From positions 35,535 to 99,534 of the forward strand of contig NZ_KB903550.1 of the NCBI RefSeq assembly GCF_000379805.1: a DNA stretch of 64,000 nt, read 5' to 3'. A program made the translations under genes and the position numbers. The notes below the pieces were generated by a model that saw only the letters and a program-made list of their open reading frames with translations, was not told the origin of the DNA and made no database searches. Below, one piece after another: positions 17,592-26,021 of this stretch (position 1 is its first letter; each line of letters starts with the position of its first letter). Source of the DNA: Lewinella cohaerens DSM 23179. GTDB lineage: Bacteria; Bacteroidota; Bacteroidia; Chitinophagales; Saprospiraceae.

Positions 17592-17824
17592 ATGAAGACA
17601 GCTCTCTAGCTTTATTATCCAAGAAAACAACTTAAATGCTTAGCTTTAAAGATGACAGCATACTGGATACTCCTACTCCAAAGGGAGTTACGGAATTGAG
17701 TAATTACCAACTTGTTGGATTCCTTGAAGAGGATCATCAATATGCACGAACATTTAGAGAAGTATTTCCGAACTTCGTATATGCCGAAAAACAGTGGTGG
17801 CAACCATTAAGACAAGACTCCAAA

Positions 17825-19333
17825 ATGACAAAAATTACAATTGTTTTCTTTTTTTTAGCCTCATCATTTGCTGTCTTTGGTCAATCTATTGATGAGCCTT
17901 TTTCGATAGAAAAGATGGAAAAAGACTTAGAGATATTTAAAGAAATAAGGCAAACGGCTAATTCAGGTCTCTACAAATACCGTACAAAACAACAAATTGA
18001 TAGCTTATATGAATGGGCTGGCGATGAAATTCAAAATATTTCCACTTATATAGGTTTTTACAACTTAATCTCTACCCTTACTGATTTTGAAGGAAGCCTG
18101 CATAACAATACTTCTTTACCCCAAAAGTACCTGGAAAGTATATTGGCCGAAGAGAATGGCTACTTCCCCTACCCCCTAAAGTGGATAGAAGGCAAATGGC
18201 TTCTTAATTACGAAAATGGCGACCTTCCTTTGGGGGCAGAAATTACAGTAATAAATGATGTGCCAATCTCGGAGGTGATAGTACACCTGCATAAATACTA
18301 TACTACCGACGGCATAAATACAACAGGAAAAAGAATTGGGGTAAGTAGTGCTTTTAGCAGGTACTACAGGTATCACTATGGCTTAAAAGATACTTTCGAA
18401 ATTTCGTTCATAGCTCCAAACTCGAATATCGAAGAAACATTAAAAACGGCGAGTGTCAGGTATGCAGACTATCGTGTTAACTTCAGAAAAAGACACTCTC
18501 ATCCGTTTGACAAACTTCAATTCAAAAGGATACAGAAAAATGAACGATATGCCTATAAACAAATAGATGAGCATACAGGACTTCTTACCCTCAATACATT
18601 TGGTATGGGCAATGAAGAATCAGAAGAACACTTGGCGTACAAAGAATGGTTGGACAGTGTTTTTATAGCTATGAAAGACCATGAATTGGAAAATTTAATT
18701 GTAGATGTGAGGAACAACGGCGGTGGCGACGACCCAAATGATGTTGTAACGTATTCGTACCTAACCAATAGAACGTTTCAAGAAAGCAAGGAGGCCTGGA
18801 TTAGCTTTGACAAGGTTCCATTGCTCAAGTATTATGATTCCCCATTTCCCAGAATACTCCGCCCGCTCGGTGTTGGCAAATTCAATCGTGATTTTCAAAA
18901 AAGGTTTCCAAGAGAAGAGGATGGGAGGTTCTATATAAGCAAAGCGTCTAATGAAATGAAAATCCGACAACCCGACGACAATGCTTTTAAAGGGAACATT
19001 TATCTTTTGATAAGCCCAAGAGTTGCCTCGGCAGGGAGCCTTTTTGCTGCGTTGGTAGCAGGAAATGATAATACCACTTCAATTGGTGAAGAAACAATGG
19101 GCGGATATTATGGTCATAATGGACATACTCCTTTTGGTTACGTTTTACCAAGGTCAAAAATTGTTACCGAGTTTTCCATTGATAACATAACCCAGGATGT
19201 GCCTGAAAAGCCAAACCAATTTTACAACAGGGGAGTTATCCCTGACTATGAGGTTTTACAATCTTTTGAAGATTTTTTAGCCAACAAAGACACGCAAATG
19301 GAATTTGTCTTGCAACTGATAAAAGAGAAATGA
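17825..19333 (+). CDS. S41 family peptidase (C-terminal processing protease type)
   Basis: I start the gene at the ATG at 17825, which yields a signal peptide (I-T-I-V-F-F-F-L-A-S-S-F-A-V-F-G-Q) and 503 residues. The frame is open back to 17636. Those 63 extra codons read as protein (L-E-E-D-H-Q-Y-A-R-T-F-R-E-V-F) but come before the signal, so they are probably a remnant of another gene. The S41 domain shows N-L-I-V-D-V-R-N-N-G-G-G, the catalytic-Ser region S-P-R-V-A-S-A-G-S-L-F and a later G-E-E-T-M-G-G. S41 enzymes cleave with a Ser-Lys dyad, and a periplasmic location is expected. The stop overlaps the next gene's start by 4 bases. Confidence 0.85.
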   Translation: MTKITIVFFFLASSFAVFGQSIDEPFSIEKMEKDLEIFKEIRQTANSGLYKYRTKQQIDSLYEWAGDEIQNISTYIGFYNLISTLTDFEGSLHNNTSLPQKYLESILAEENGYFPYPLKWIEGKWLLNYENGDLPLGAEITVINDVPISEVIVHLHKYYTTDGINTTGKRIGVSSAFSRYYRYHYGLKDTFEISFIAPNSNIEETLKTASVRYADYRVNFRKRHSHPFDKLQFKRIQKNERYAYKQIDEHTGLLTLNTFGMGNEESEEHLAYKEWLDSVFIAMKDHELENLIVDVRNNGGGDDPNDVVTYSYLTNRTFQESKEAWISFDKVPLLKYYDSPFPRILRPLGVGKFNRDFQKRFPREEDGRFYISKASNEMKIRQPDDNAFKGNIYLLISPRVASAGSLFAALVAGNDNTTSIGEETMGGYYGHNGHTPFGYVLPRSKIVTEFSIDNITQDVPEKPNQFYNRGVIPDYEVLQSFEDFLANKDTQMEFVLQLIKEK

Positions 19334-20214
19334 AAGAAATCGTAATTACTTTTTTAGCCTTAATTTTCTTTGGAAACCTTGGATTTTCCAAGGTAGGGAG
19401 TGTTAGAGATACACTGGAGACAACGACTGTTTTGTATAAAGTCACACACCCTGATATTCAATATGAATCTTATCTGTTTGGCACTCACCACGCTTTCGGG
19501 AAACCCTTTTTTGATTCGTTGCAGTTTGCAAAAGATGCTCTTTTGTCATGCAAAATTCTAATTAAGGAGAACCTTAATATTCCGGGACATCTAGCAGAAG
19601 ACATCATTAATAAAAGAACATCTACTACAAAATGGAACAAGTATTTAGACAAAGAAAATTATTCCTATATCCAAGCTCTTTTTTCACCAAGCAATTTGGA
19701 ATTCGATAAAATGACTCCGGCTGAATTGTATGCTTTTTTAAGTCGGCACTACAAAGAAAAGGTTTGCATCGGCAAAGACCCAAAGGCTAATTATTTTTCT
19801 CTTGATGACTATATCGGAATGATAGCTGAGCAAAATCAAATAGAGGTAATTGGGCTTGAGACGACGGAGGATCAGATCTCATTAATCAACAACGACTTGA
19901 AAGGAATGCCTCGGAAAGTCCATAAAAGGAGGCTTGAAAGTATGATAAACAGAATCCAATCGGAGTCTGATGACCATTGTGCTGAAACTGAATGGTACCG
20001 AGAAATGGACTTTGATTTTCGGCTGAATGAATCTTGCCAAAATACTTTGGTGTTGTCAGATCGAAATGAGAAGTGGATGATTCAAATACAAGATCATTTT
20101 ACTTCAAAAAGCTGCTTTGTAGCCGTCGGGTTAAGTCACTTAATGTTTGAGTGTGGCTTGATAAGCAAATTAAGCGAGTTGGGGTATAAAATAGATCCAA
20201 TCGAAGTAAAATGA
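19330..20214 (+). CDS. TraB/GumN family protein
   Basis: This 294-residue protein has a signal peptide (I-V-I-T-F-L-A-L-I-F-F-G). It shows the family's first conserved motif as Y-L-F-G-T-H-H-A-F-G, a middle I-G-L-E-T-T-E-D-Q (conserved Glu), and the closing V-A-V-G-L-S-H-L with a His. TraB/GumN proteins share a fold with Tiki-type metalloproteases, but their bacterial substrates are mostly unknown. Its ATG lies within the last codons of the S41 gene, so the two proteins are probably made together in the envelope. It ends the AT-rich block. Confidence 0.85.
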   Translation: MKEIVITFLALIFFGNLGFSKVGSVRDTLETTTVLYKVTHPDIQYESYLFGTHHAFGKPFFDSLQFAKDALLSCKILIKENLNIPGHLAEDIINKRTSTTKWNKYLDKENYSYIQALFSPSNLEFDKMTPAELYAFLSRHYKEKVCIGKDPKANYFSLDDYIGMIAEQNQIEVIGLETTEDQISLINNDLKGMPRKVHKRRLESMINRIQSESDDHCAETEWYREMDFDFRLNESCQNTLVLSDRNEKWMIQIQDHFTSKSCFVAVGLSHLMFECGLISKLSELGYKIDPIEVK

Positions 20215-20475
20215 AACGACCGAACATTACCAATGTTGGGATAAAAACGGAGTTGAAATAGCATGTGACTAAAATAAATCAGCTTCTAACCCATTTTGAG
20301 CCGCTGGAAAGGCATTTGTCTTATGCTAAAGCGATGAATGTATTATTTCTTTTCACAGCTTCGGTTACCTAAAGCTTTGATTGCGAGGATAAACTATTAC
20401 AGGATCACGGCCTTTGAAAAGAAAATTTGTAAAAAAGTACTGTACAACTTGCCTCCTAATAAAATATGTCCTAGA
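20215..20475. other. Gene-free gap before tRNA-Phe
   Basis: No gene is seen. Right after the TraB stop lies ACGACCG-AAC (20216-20225) and GTTGGGATAAAA (20235-20246). This resembles the boundary after the first gene (ACGACCG-CTAAC ... GTTAGGTGTAAAA). The rest is AT-rich with no clear structure until the tRNA promoter. Confidence 0.4.
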
Positions 20476-20507
20476 TTTGCCTCGCCTTTTAAAGAAAGGT
20501 ACTCTTA
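20476..20507 (+). promoter_or_regulatory. Candidate promoter for tRNA-Phe and the his leader
   Basis: TTTG (20476-20479), a 20-base spacer and TACTCTTA (20500-20507) fit the Bacteroidota sigma-A pattern TTTG-N19-21-TAnnTTTG, with the -7 box matching 4 of 6 fixed bases. Transcription would begin near 20513, just before the tRNA 5' end at 20515. No second promoter-like match is obvious between the tRNA and hisG, so it may drive both. Confidence 0.5.
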
Positions 20508-20514
20508 ATAGGTT

Positions 20515-20587
20515 GGTGCGGTAGCTCAGTTGGTAGAGCAATGGACTGAAAATCCATGTGTCGGCGGTTCGATTCCGCCCCACACCA
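20515..20587 (+). tRNA. tRNA-Phe (anticodon GAA)
   Basis: The cloverleaf folds fully. The D stem is GCTC/GAGC. The anticodon stem is ATGGA/TCCAT with loop C-T-G-A-A-A-A (anticodon 20548-20550). The T stem is GGCGG/CCGCC with loop TTCGATT, and the discriminator is A. The acceptor stem GGTGCGG/CCACACC pairs except for a C-A mismatch at position 5-68 (20519 with 20582). The 3' CCA is not encoded (ACT follows). It sits 15 bases before the his leader start codon. Confidence 0.95.
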
Positions 20588-20602
20588 CTTCTTTCAGCAA
20601 TT

Positions 20603-20677
20603 ATGAACGTAACTTTTGTACATCATCATCATTCAGGCTTTGCTTTTGCGGCGAATGGTGATCTGGTGGGTGCATAA
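20603..20677 (+). CDS. hisL: his operon leader peptide
   Basis: This is a 24-codon ORF starting M-N-V-T-F-V and followed by four consecutive His codons (CAT x4, 20621-20632), ending in TAA at 20675-20677. It is followed 23 bases later by a terminator hairpin and then by hisG. This is the classic layout of a histidine attenuator: scarcity of charged tRNA-His stalls the ribosome at the His run and lets an antiterminator form. There is little homology to expect in such peptides beyond the His run. The symbol follows the enteric convention and is by function only. The gene is too short to score by coding statistics, so the support is its position and codon content. Confidence 0.85.
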   Translation: MNVTFVHHHHSGFAFAANGDLVGA

Positions 20678-20719
20678 TTACTGAATTAACACACAATAAA
20701 AAGGTCTTCCGTTAGTCGC
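20648..20719 (+). promoter_or_regulatory. Antiterminator helix of the his attenuator
   Basis: GCGGCGAATGG (20648-20658) can pair with CCGTTAGTCGC (20709-20719) over 11 positions with one G-A mismatch and two G-U pairs. The second segment takes in the last two bases of the terminator's 5' arm and its whole loop, so the helix and the terminator exclude each other. A ribosome stalled on the His codons (to 20632) would leave 20648-20658 free. One finishing the leader would cover or disturb it. Pairing was found by eye. Folding energies were not computed. Confidence 0.6.
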
Positions 20720-20734
20720 GGGAGGCCTTTTTTT
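20701..20734 (+). terminator. Rho-independent attenuator terminator before hisG
   Basis: AAGGTCTTCC (20701-20710) pairs with GGGAGGCCTT (20720-20729) over ten positions with two G-U pairs and a 9-base loop, followed by a run of seven T broken only at its end by an A. It lies 23 bases after the leader stop codon and about 92 bases before the hisG start, which is the right place for an attenuator. Confidence 0.85.
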
Positions 20735-20825
20735 ATTTCCCTAAGTCAAGGTTTTGACGGAAATAAGTCACTTGGCCTCCAACACAAACGGGGGAATACT
20801 GTTCCAAACCATAAAATACCCAAAA

Positions 20826-21686
20826 ATGGCCAAACGACTCAAAGTAGCTGTTCAAAAATCCGGGCGCTTACTCGATGATTCACTCAAATTACTCAAAGAA
20901 TGTGGCATCAGTATTGATAACGGGCGCAACCAGCTAAAAGCTTCAGCGCGTAACTTTCCAATCGATGTGTTGTATCTCCGCAACGGAGATATTCCTCAGT
21001 ATGTGCAAGATGGCGTAGCGGATATCGGGATCATTGGGCAAAACACGGTGCTCGAAAAAGAGAAAAACATTAAAGAGGCGCTACAATTGGGGTTCTCTAA
21101 ATGCCGCCTGTCTATTGCCACTCCTCGACAAACCGATTACTCCGGACCTCAGTGGCTGGCAGGCAAGCGTATCGCTACCTCCTACCCCAATTCGCTCCGC
21201 CAGTATCTCAAAAGCAATAATGTTACTGCCGAAATCCACGAAATATCTGGCTCGGTAGAAATTGCTCCCAACATTGGCTTAGCTGATGCCATCTGTGATT
21301 TGGTAAGCACCGGCAGCACACTTTTTAAGAACAACCTAGTGGAACAAGAGGTGATGTTCAAGTCGCAGGCTTGTATCGTACAAAACGAAGCTTTAGATCC
21401 CGAACTACAGCAGATTTTGGACAAGCTGGTCTTCCGCATTCAGTCCGTCCTGACAGCCCGCAAAAACAAATACCTTCTGATGAATGCCCGCGACGAAGCC
21501 GTGCAAGACATCATCAATGTACTGCCCGGCATGAAGAGTCCTACCGTTATGCCACTCGCACAAAGTGGTTGGAGCTCCATCCATACCGTTATTTCAGAAG
21601 ACCGCTTTTGGGATATTATTGATTCCCTCAAAGACAAGGGTGCGGAGGGTATTTTGATTGTTCCGATTCAGAAGATGATTCTTTGA
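20826..21686 (+). CDS. hisG: ATP phosphoribosyltransferase, long form
   Basis: The enzyme joins ATP and phosphoribosyl pyrophosphate in the first, committed step of histidine synthesis. I use the ATG at 20826 (M-A-K-R-L-K-V-A-V-Q-K-S-G-R-L). An in-frame TTG at 20754 would add 24 unlikely residues. The 286-residue length shows the long form with a C-terminal ACT-like regulatory domain, normally inhibited by histidine, so no HisZ partner is needed. The PRPP loop reads D-L-V-S-T-G-S-T-L. It lies downstream of the attenuator and 257 bases before hisD. Confidence 0.96.
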   Translation: MAKRLKVAVQKSGRLLDDSLKLLKECGISIDNGRNQLKASARNFPIDVLYLRNGDIPQYVQDGVADIGIIGQNTVLEKEKNIKEALQLGFSKCRLSIATPRQTDYSGPQWLAGKRIATSYPNSLRQYLKSNNVTAEIHEISGSVEIAPNIGLADAICDLVSTGSTLFKNNLVEQEVMFKSQACIVQNEALDPELQQILDKLVFRIQSVLTARKNKYLLMNARDEAVQDIINVLPGMKSPTVMPLAQSGWSSIHTVISEDRFWDIIDSLKDKGAEGILIVPIQKMIL

Positions 21687-21687
21687 T

Positions 21688-21881
21688 GATGAGGCTTGCT
21701 TTGAAGTATGCCCTAGTGTAACGTTTTAACAGGCAAGCCTCATCGTATTAGGTATTTAGTACGGGGTACTGGGATTACCTGCGGTGATCGTCGCAGGCTC
21801 CTCAGAGTTGTCGTTCCTCCTCAGAGTTTAGCAAACCCTATGGTTGAACCTGCCAAGTACCTTTTACCTTGTACCCAGTAC
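21688..21881. repeat. Two inverted repeats in the hisG-hisD gap
   Basis: GATGAGGCTTGC (21688-21699) is perfectly inverted as GCAAGCCTCATC (21733-21744), a 12-bp stem with a 33-base loop starting 2 bases after hisG. Next, GTACTGGG (21766-21773) pairs with CCCAGTAC (21874-21881), and a direct repeat CCTCAGAGTT lies between them. No T run follows the first stem, so it is not a standard terminator. It may be an mRNA processing or stability element separating hisG from the other his genes. Confidence 0.6.
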
Positions 21882-21943
21882 AGTGATTTTATATAATTCA
21901 GCTCACTGACGATACATTTTTATAATCAAATCTCACGTTACTT

Positions 21944-23230
21944 ATGCAACTCTATCTCAATGCTGATCCTGAAAAGTGGCCAGAAATTCTGGCGCGCCCA
22001 GCCCTGGATTTGGCCCAGCTCGAAGCGCCAGTCAATGCGATCCTTCAGGAAGTAGCTACACGGGGTGATGATGCCTTGCTGGATTTTACGGCCAAGTTTG
22101 ATGGCGTTCGCCTCGCAGAGTTGGCGGTAAGCAAAGAGGAAATAGCACTGGCCGCAGAACAATTACCGGAAGCGTTACGGACTGCGATCCAAACGGCAAA
22201 AAGCAATATTTCACAATTTCATGCGGCCCAGCAGGAAACGCCTCTGGTGATAGAAACCATGCCGGGCGTTCGCTGCTGGCGCAAGAGTGTAGGTATTGAA
22301 CGGGTGGGCTTGTACATTCCTGGCGGTACGGCGCCTTTGTTTTCAACGGTTCTTATGCTTGCGGTACCCGCTCAGTTGGCAGGGTGCAAAGAAATTGTTT
22401 TGTGTACGCCGCCGCAAAAGGATGGTACGGTACATCCCGCCATTCTTTACGCTGCCCAATTAGCGGGTGTGGAACGTATCTTTCGGGTAGGCGGCGCCCA
22501 AGCCATTGCAGCGATGGCTTATGGCACGGAAAGTATTCCGGCGACTTACAAGATATTCGGCCCTGGAAATGCCTACGTGACTGTTGCCAAGCAATTGGTA
22601 AGCAGGTTGGGAGTAGCCATCGATATGCCAGCCGGCCCCTCCGAAGTGATGGTTGTCGCCGATGAAACAGCAGATCCCGATTTCGTGGCGGCAGACCTCT
22701 TGAGTCAGGCCGAACACGGTGCCGATAGTCAAGTCGTATTGGCCACTTATTCAGAGCAGATGGCTAAACGTGTGATAAAGGCGACGGAGGAACAACTCGC
22801 GAGCTTACCTCGGCGTGAATTTGCTACAGCCAGTTTGGCAAACAGTTCGGTACTGGTGGTCTCTACACCAGCGGAAGCTATAAAGTTGATCAACGCTTAT
22901 GCCCCGGAACACTTGATCTTATCGGTAGATAACCCAGAGGAATTGGCTGCGGGCGTTATCAACGCTGGCTCTGTATTTATGGGGCACTACACACCGGAGT
23001 CGGTTGGCGATTACGCCAGTGGTACAAATCACACTTTACCCACCAATGGCTTTGCGCGGGCATACAGCGGAGTATCCTTGGATGCTTTTGTAAGGAAAAT
23101 TACTTACCAGCAATTGACCAAAGAGGGTTTACAAAATATTGGCCCTACCGTAGAAACGATGGCAACGGCAGAATCCTTAGTAGCCCACCAACGCGCAGTG
23201 AGTATTCGTTTAGCAAAGTTAAATTCTTGA
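21944..23230 (+). CDS. hisD: Histidinol dehydrogenase
   Basis: This enzyme performs the last two steps of histidine synthesis, oxidising histidinol to histidine with two NAD+. The 428-residue protein has the family signature A-I-D-M-P-A-G-P-S-E-V-M-V-V, the F-G-P-G-N-A-Y segment, and the catalytic pair in A-P-E-H-L-I-L. The normal length is about 430, so it is complete. It heads the tight group hisD-hisC-hisB-hisH-hisA-hisF. The spacing to hisC is 4 bases. Zinc-binding residues Q and H (L-L-S-Q-A-E-H-G) are present. Confidence 0.97.
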   Translation: MQLYLNADPEKWPEILARPALDLAQLEAPVNAILQEVATRGDDALLDFTAKFDGVRLAELAVSKEEIALAAEQLPEALRTAIQTAKSNISQFHAAQQETPLVIETMPGVRCWRKSVGIERVGLYIPGGTAPLFSTVLMLAVPAQLAGCKEIVLCTPPQKDGTVHPAILYAAQLAGVERIFRVGGAQAIAAMAYGTESIPATYKIFGPGNAYVTVAKQLVSRLGVAIDMPAGPSEVMVVADETADPDFVAADLLSQAEHGADSQVVLATYSEQMAKRVIKATEEQLASLPRREFATASLANSSVLVVSTPAEAIKLINAYAPEHLILSVDNPEELAAGVINAGSVFMGHYTPESVGDYASGTNHTLPTNGFARAYSGVSLDAFVRKITYQQLTKEGLQNIGPTVETMATAESLVAHQRAVSIRLAKLNS

Positions 23231-23234
23231 CCCC

Positions 23235-24287
23235 ATGCCTCAGATTTTTGATCTTAAACAATGGGTGCGTCCTAATATCGCGGCGCTAAAACCCTACTCT
23301 TCGGCGCGTGACGAGTTTAAAGGCACTGCCGATGTTTACCTGGATGCCAATGAGAACCCCTACGAAACAGGCCTCAATCGCTACCCTGATCCAGGTGCAG
23401 CAGCAGTAAAGGCAAAGCTGGAAAAACTAAAGGGTATACCAACCAACCAAATTATGCTGGGCAATGGCAGCGACGAAGTCATTGATCTTTTATTTCGCAT
23501 TTTTTGTGAACCTGGGCAAGATGAAGTCATCATCCTGCCACCGACTTACGGCATGTACCAAGTGAGCGCAGACATTAATAACGTAGGTGTGGTAACGGTA
23601 CCCCTGAAGAAGCGTTTTGTGCCAGATGTACCCGCTATTTTGGCAGCAGCCAACGAAAAAACAAAGATGCTTTGGCTCTGTACTCCGAACAACCCCAGCG
23701 GCAACGACTTCCCCGCCAGCGATATCGAACTATTGTTAAAGGAGTTTCCCGGCATCGTGGTCATTGATGAAGCCTACGTCGATTTTGCCGGGCGAGATGC
23801 TTACATCAGTTGGTTGGAACGCTACCCTAACCTGGTTGTCATGCAGACCTTCTCTAAAGCCTGGGGGTTAGCAGGCATTCGCCTCGGAATGGCCTTTGCC
23901 TCGCCGGAAATTATAGCCTTACTCAATGCCGTGAAGCCGCCCTATAATGTGAATCGACTTACGCAACAAGCTGCCCTCGCCGCCTTGGAAAAGCAGGAGG
24001 AACAGGCACAACAGGTTATCGTTTTACTAGGCCAGCGTACCTTGTTGCAACAATACCTCAGCGGCTTGGAATTTGTCGAACGTATCTACCCTTCCAGCGC
24101 CAACTTTATCCTGGCCAAAGTGACCGATCCACAAGGGATCTACAATTACCTGATGAACAAAGGCATTATCGTTCGCGATCGTTCACGGCAGTACCTCTGC
24201 GAAGGATGCTTGCGTTTTACGGTAGGTACACCAGAAGAAAATGAAAAATTATTCCGGGCCTTATTGGCATATCCGAAAACAACGTAA
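23235..24287 (+). CDS. hisC: Histidinol-phosphate aminotransferase
   Basis: This PLP enzyme converts imidazole acetol phosphate and glutamate to histidinol phosphate. In the 350-residue protein, D-A-N-E-N-P-Y opens the substrate pocket, C-T-P-N-N-P-S-G-N and V-I-D-E-A-Y-V-D-F line the cofactor site, and [12 protein letters not shown] holds the Lys that binds PLP. Length is normal for the family. It lies 4 bases after hisD and 2 bases before hisB, so co-translation is likely. Confidence 0.97.
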   Translation: MPQIFDLKQWVRPNIAALKPYSSARDEFKGTADVYLDANENPYETGLNRYPDPGAAAVKAKLEKLKGIPTNQIMLGNGSDEVIDLLFRIFCEPGQDEVIILPPTYGMYQVSADINNVGVVTVPLKKRFVPDVPAILAAANEKTKMLWLCTPNNPSGNDFPASDIELLLKEFPGIVVIDEAYVDFAGRDAYISWLERYPNLVVMQTFSKAWGLAGIRLGMAFASPEIIALLNAVKPPYNVNRLTQQAALAALEKQEEQAQQVIVLLGQRTLLQQYLSGLEFVERIYPSSANFILAKVTDPQGIYNYLMNKGIIVRDRSRQYLCEGCLRFTVGTPEENEKLFRALLAYPKTT

Positions 24288-24289
24288 CC

Positions 24290-25426
24290 ATGCAAAAAAT
24301 ACTCTTTCTTGATCGCGACGGCACCCTCAATTTGGAACCAGAAGATTACCAGGTAGACGCCTTGTCAAAAGTTGTCTTTTATCCAGAGATATTTCAATAC
24401 CTGGGGCGCATCGCTCGGGAGCTGGATTACGAACTCGTAATGGTTACCAACCAGGATGGTTTGGGTACGGACAGCTTTCCGGAAGACACCTTTTGGCCTG
24501 CTCAGAATATGATTGTTGATACGCTGGCAGGAGAGGGCATTACCTTCTCCGAGATCATTATTGACCGCACCTTTGCGAAAGACAACCAACCTACCCGTAA
24601 ACCTGGTACCGCACTCCTTACAAAGTATCTGGAAGGCGATTATGATTTGGCGAATAGCTATGTTGTAGGAGATCGCCTGACCGATATGCAGCTAGCGAAA
24701 AACCTGGGTGCTAAAGGCATTTGGATGAACAATGCGCCAGCCTTAGGAGCCGATGAATTACAGAGCGAGCAACTACAGGAATTGGAAAGCACCATTGCAC
24801 TCACCTCCACCAGCTGGGCCGACATCTACGCCTTGCTGAAACTTGGTGGCCGTGAAGCCCGGGTACACCGCCAAACCAAGGAGACGGATATTTTGATAGA
24901 ACTCCGTTTGGATGGTACCGGCCAGGGAAAAATGGATACAGGCCTCGGGTTTTTCGATCACATGCTGGATCAACTGTCCCGTCATTCTGGTTGCGATCTT
25001 AATGTGACAGTAAAGGGAGACCTGCACATCGATGAGCACCACACCATCGAAGATACCGCCCTCGCACTTGGGGAAGCTTTCGCACAAGCATTAGGTAACA
25101 AGATAGGCATAGAACGTTACGGTTTTTACCTCCCCATGGATGATGTGTTGGCTCAGGTTGCCATAGATTTTGGTGGCCGGCCCTGGATCGTTTGGGATGC
25201 AGAATACAAGCGTGAGAAGATTGGCGACATGCCAACGGAAATGTTTTTCCACTTTTTTAAATCCTTCTCGGATGCTGCCCGTTGTAATTTGAACATTAAG
25301 GTAGAAGGAGACAACGAGCACCACAAAATCGAAGCGACATTTAAAGCTTTGGCGAAAGCCATAAAAATGGCCAAACGTCGCGATGCGCGTGATGCCCAAT
25401 TGCCAAGCACCAAAGGAATACTGTAA
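24290..25426 (+). CDS. hisB: Bifunctional histidinol-phosphatase / imidazoleglycerol-phosphate dehydratase
   Basis: The 378-residue fusion has an N-terminal HAD phosphatase (residues about 1-170, F-L-D-R-D-G-T-L-N with nucleophile Asp, later G-D-R-L-T-D) that dephosphorylates histidinol phosphate. The C-terminal imidazoleglycerol-phosphate dehydratase (about 185-378) has [11 protein letters not shown] and [10 protein letters not shown] manganese-binding motifs. The two steps flank the HisC reaction, and fusion is also known from enteric bacteria and other Bacteroidota. The stop is one base from the hisH start region. Confidence 0.97.
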   Translation: MQKILFLDRDGTLNLEPEDYQVDALSKVVFYPEIFQYLGRIARELDYELVMVTNQDGLGTDSFPEDTFWPAQNMIVDTLAGEGITFSEIIIDRTFAKDNQPTRKPGTALLTKYLEGDYDLANSYVVGDRLTDMQLAKNLGAKGIWMNNAPALGADELQSEQLQELESTIALTSTSWADIYALLKLGGREARVHRQTKETDILIELRLDGTGQGKMDTGLGFFDHMLDQLSRHSGCDLNVTVKGDLHIDEHHTIEDTALALGEAFAQALGNKIGIERYGFYLPMDDVLAQVAIDFGGRPWIVWDAEYKREKIGDMPTEMFFHFFKSFSDAARCNLNIKVEGDNEHHKIEATFKALAKAIKMAKRRDARDAQLPSTKGIL

Positions 25427-25427
25427 G

Positions 25428-26018
25428 ATGAAAATTGCAATCATTGACTACAACGCCGGAAATGTACGCTCGGTACTTTATGCCATGGAGCGCATTGGCC
25501 ATGAGGCACAGTTGACCTCCGACCATGAAGTAATCCGTGCTGCCGATAAGGTGATCTTTCCAGGGGTTGGCGCAGCAGGAACAACGATGGCCTTTCTTCG
25601 GGAAAAAGGCCTAGACAAACTGATACCCAGCTTAACACAACCTGTATTGGGCGTATGTTTGGGGATGCAGTTGCTTTGCGATTATTCGGAAGAAGACGGT
25701 CATACCCCTTGTTTAGGAATCATACCTCAGGCGGTGAAGCGTTTCCTGCCACAGCAGGGAGAGAAAGTACCTCATATGGGGTGGAATACATTACGTTTGC
25801 ACGAAAATAGCTGGTTGAACGCCGAACTGGAAGGCCAGCATGCTTATTTCGTACATAGTTATTATGTAGAACTGGGCCCTTACACGGTAGCCGAAACCGA
25901 CCATGTTCATCCTTTCAGTGCAGTGTTGCAAAAGGATAATTTTTATGCCACCCAGTTTCACCCAGAGAAATCGGGAAGCGTGGGCGAACGGATTTTACTT
26001 GATTTTTTAGACAGATAA
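25428..26018 (+). CDS. hisH: Imidazole glycerol phosphate synthase, glutaminase subunit
   Basis: HisH releases ammonia from glutamine and channels it to HisF. I start at the ATG at 25428 (M-K-I-A-I-I-D-Y-N-A-G-N). The longer in-frame start at 25383 lies inside hisB and does not fit. The class I amidotransferase triad is visible as G-V-C-L-G-M-Q (nucleophile Cys) and Q-F-H-P-E-K-S (His, Glu). The protein has 196 residues, normal for the family. It lies between hisB and hisA with gaps of 1 and 3 bases. Confidence 0.97.
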   Translation: MKIAIIDYNAGNVRSVLYAMERIGHEAQLTSDHEVIRAADKVIFPGVGAAGTTMAFLREKGLDKLIPSLTQPVLGVCLGMQLLCDYSEEDGHTPCLGIIPQAVKRFLPQQGEKVPHMGWNTLRLHENSWLNAELEGQHAYFVHSYYVELGPYTVAETDHVHPFSAVLQKDNFYATQFHPEKSGSVGERILLDFLDR

Positions 26019-26021
26019 GAT

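Noticed and set aside
20365..20583. A 72-codon minus-strand ORF across the tRNA-Phe
   Set aside because: It is the antisense of the tRNA and its flank. This type of spurious ORF is common over tRNA genes.
16016..20587. AT-rich block as an island integrated at tRNA-Phe
   Set aside because: Islands usually integrate at the tRNA 3' end, but the block lies on the 5' side. No copy of the tRNA end was found at the other edge and there is no integrase.
21688..21744. Rho-independent terminator after hisG
   Set aside because: The stem is perfect but the loop is 33 bases and no T run follows.
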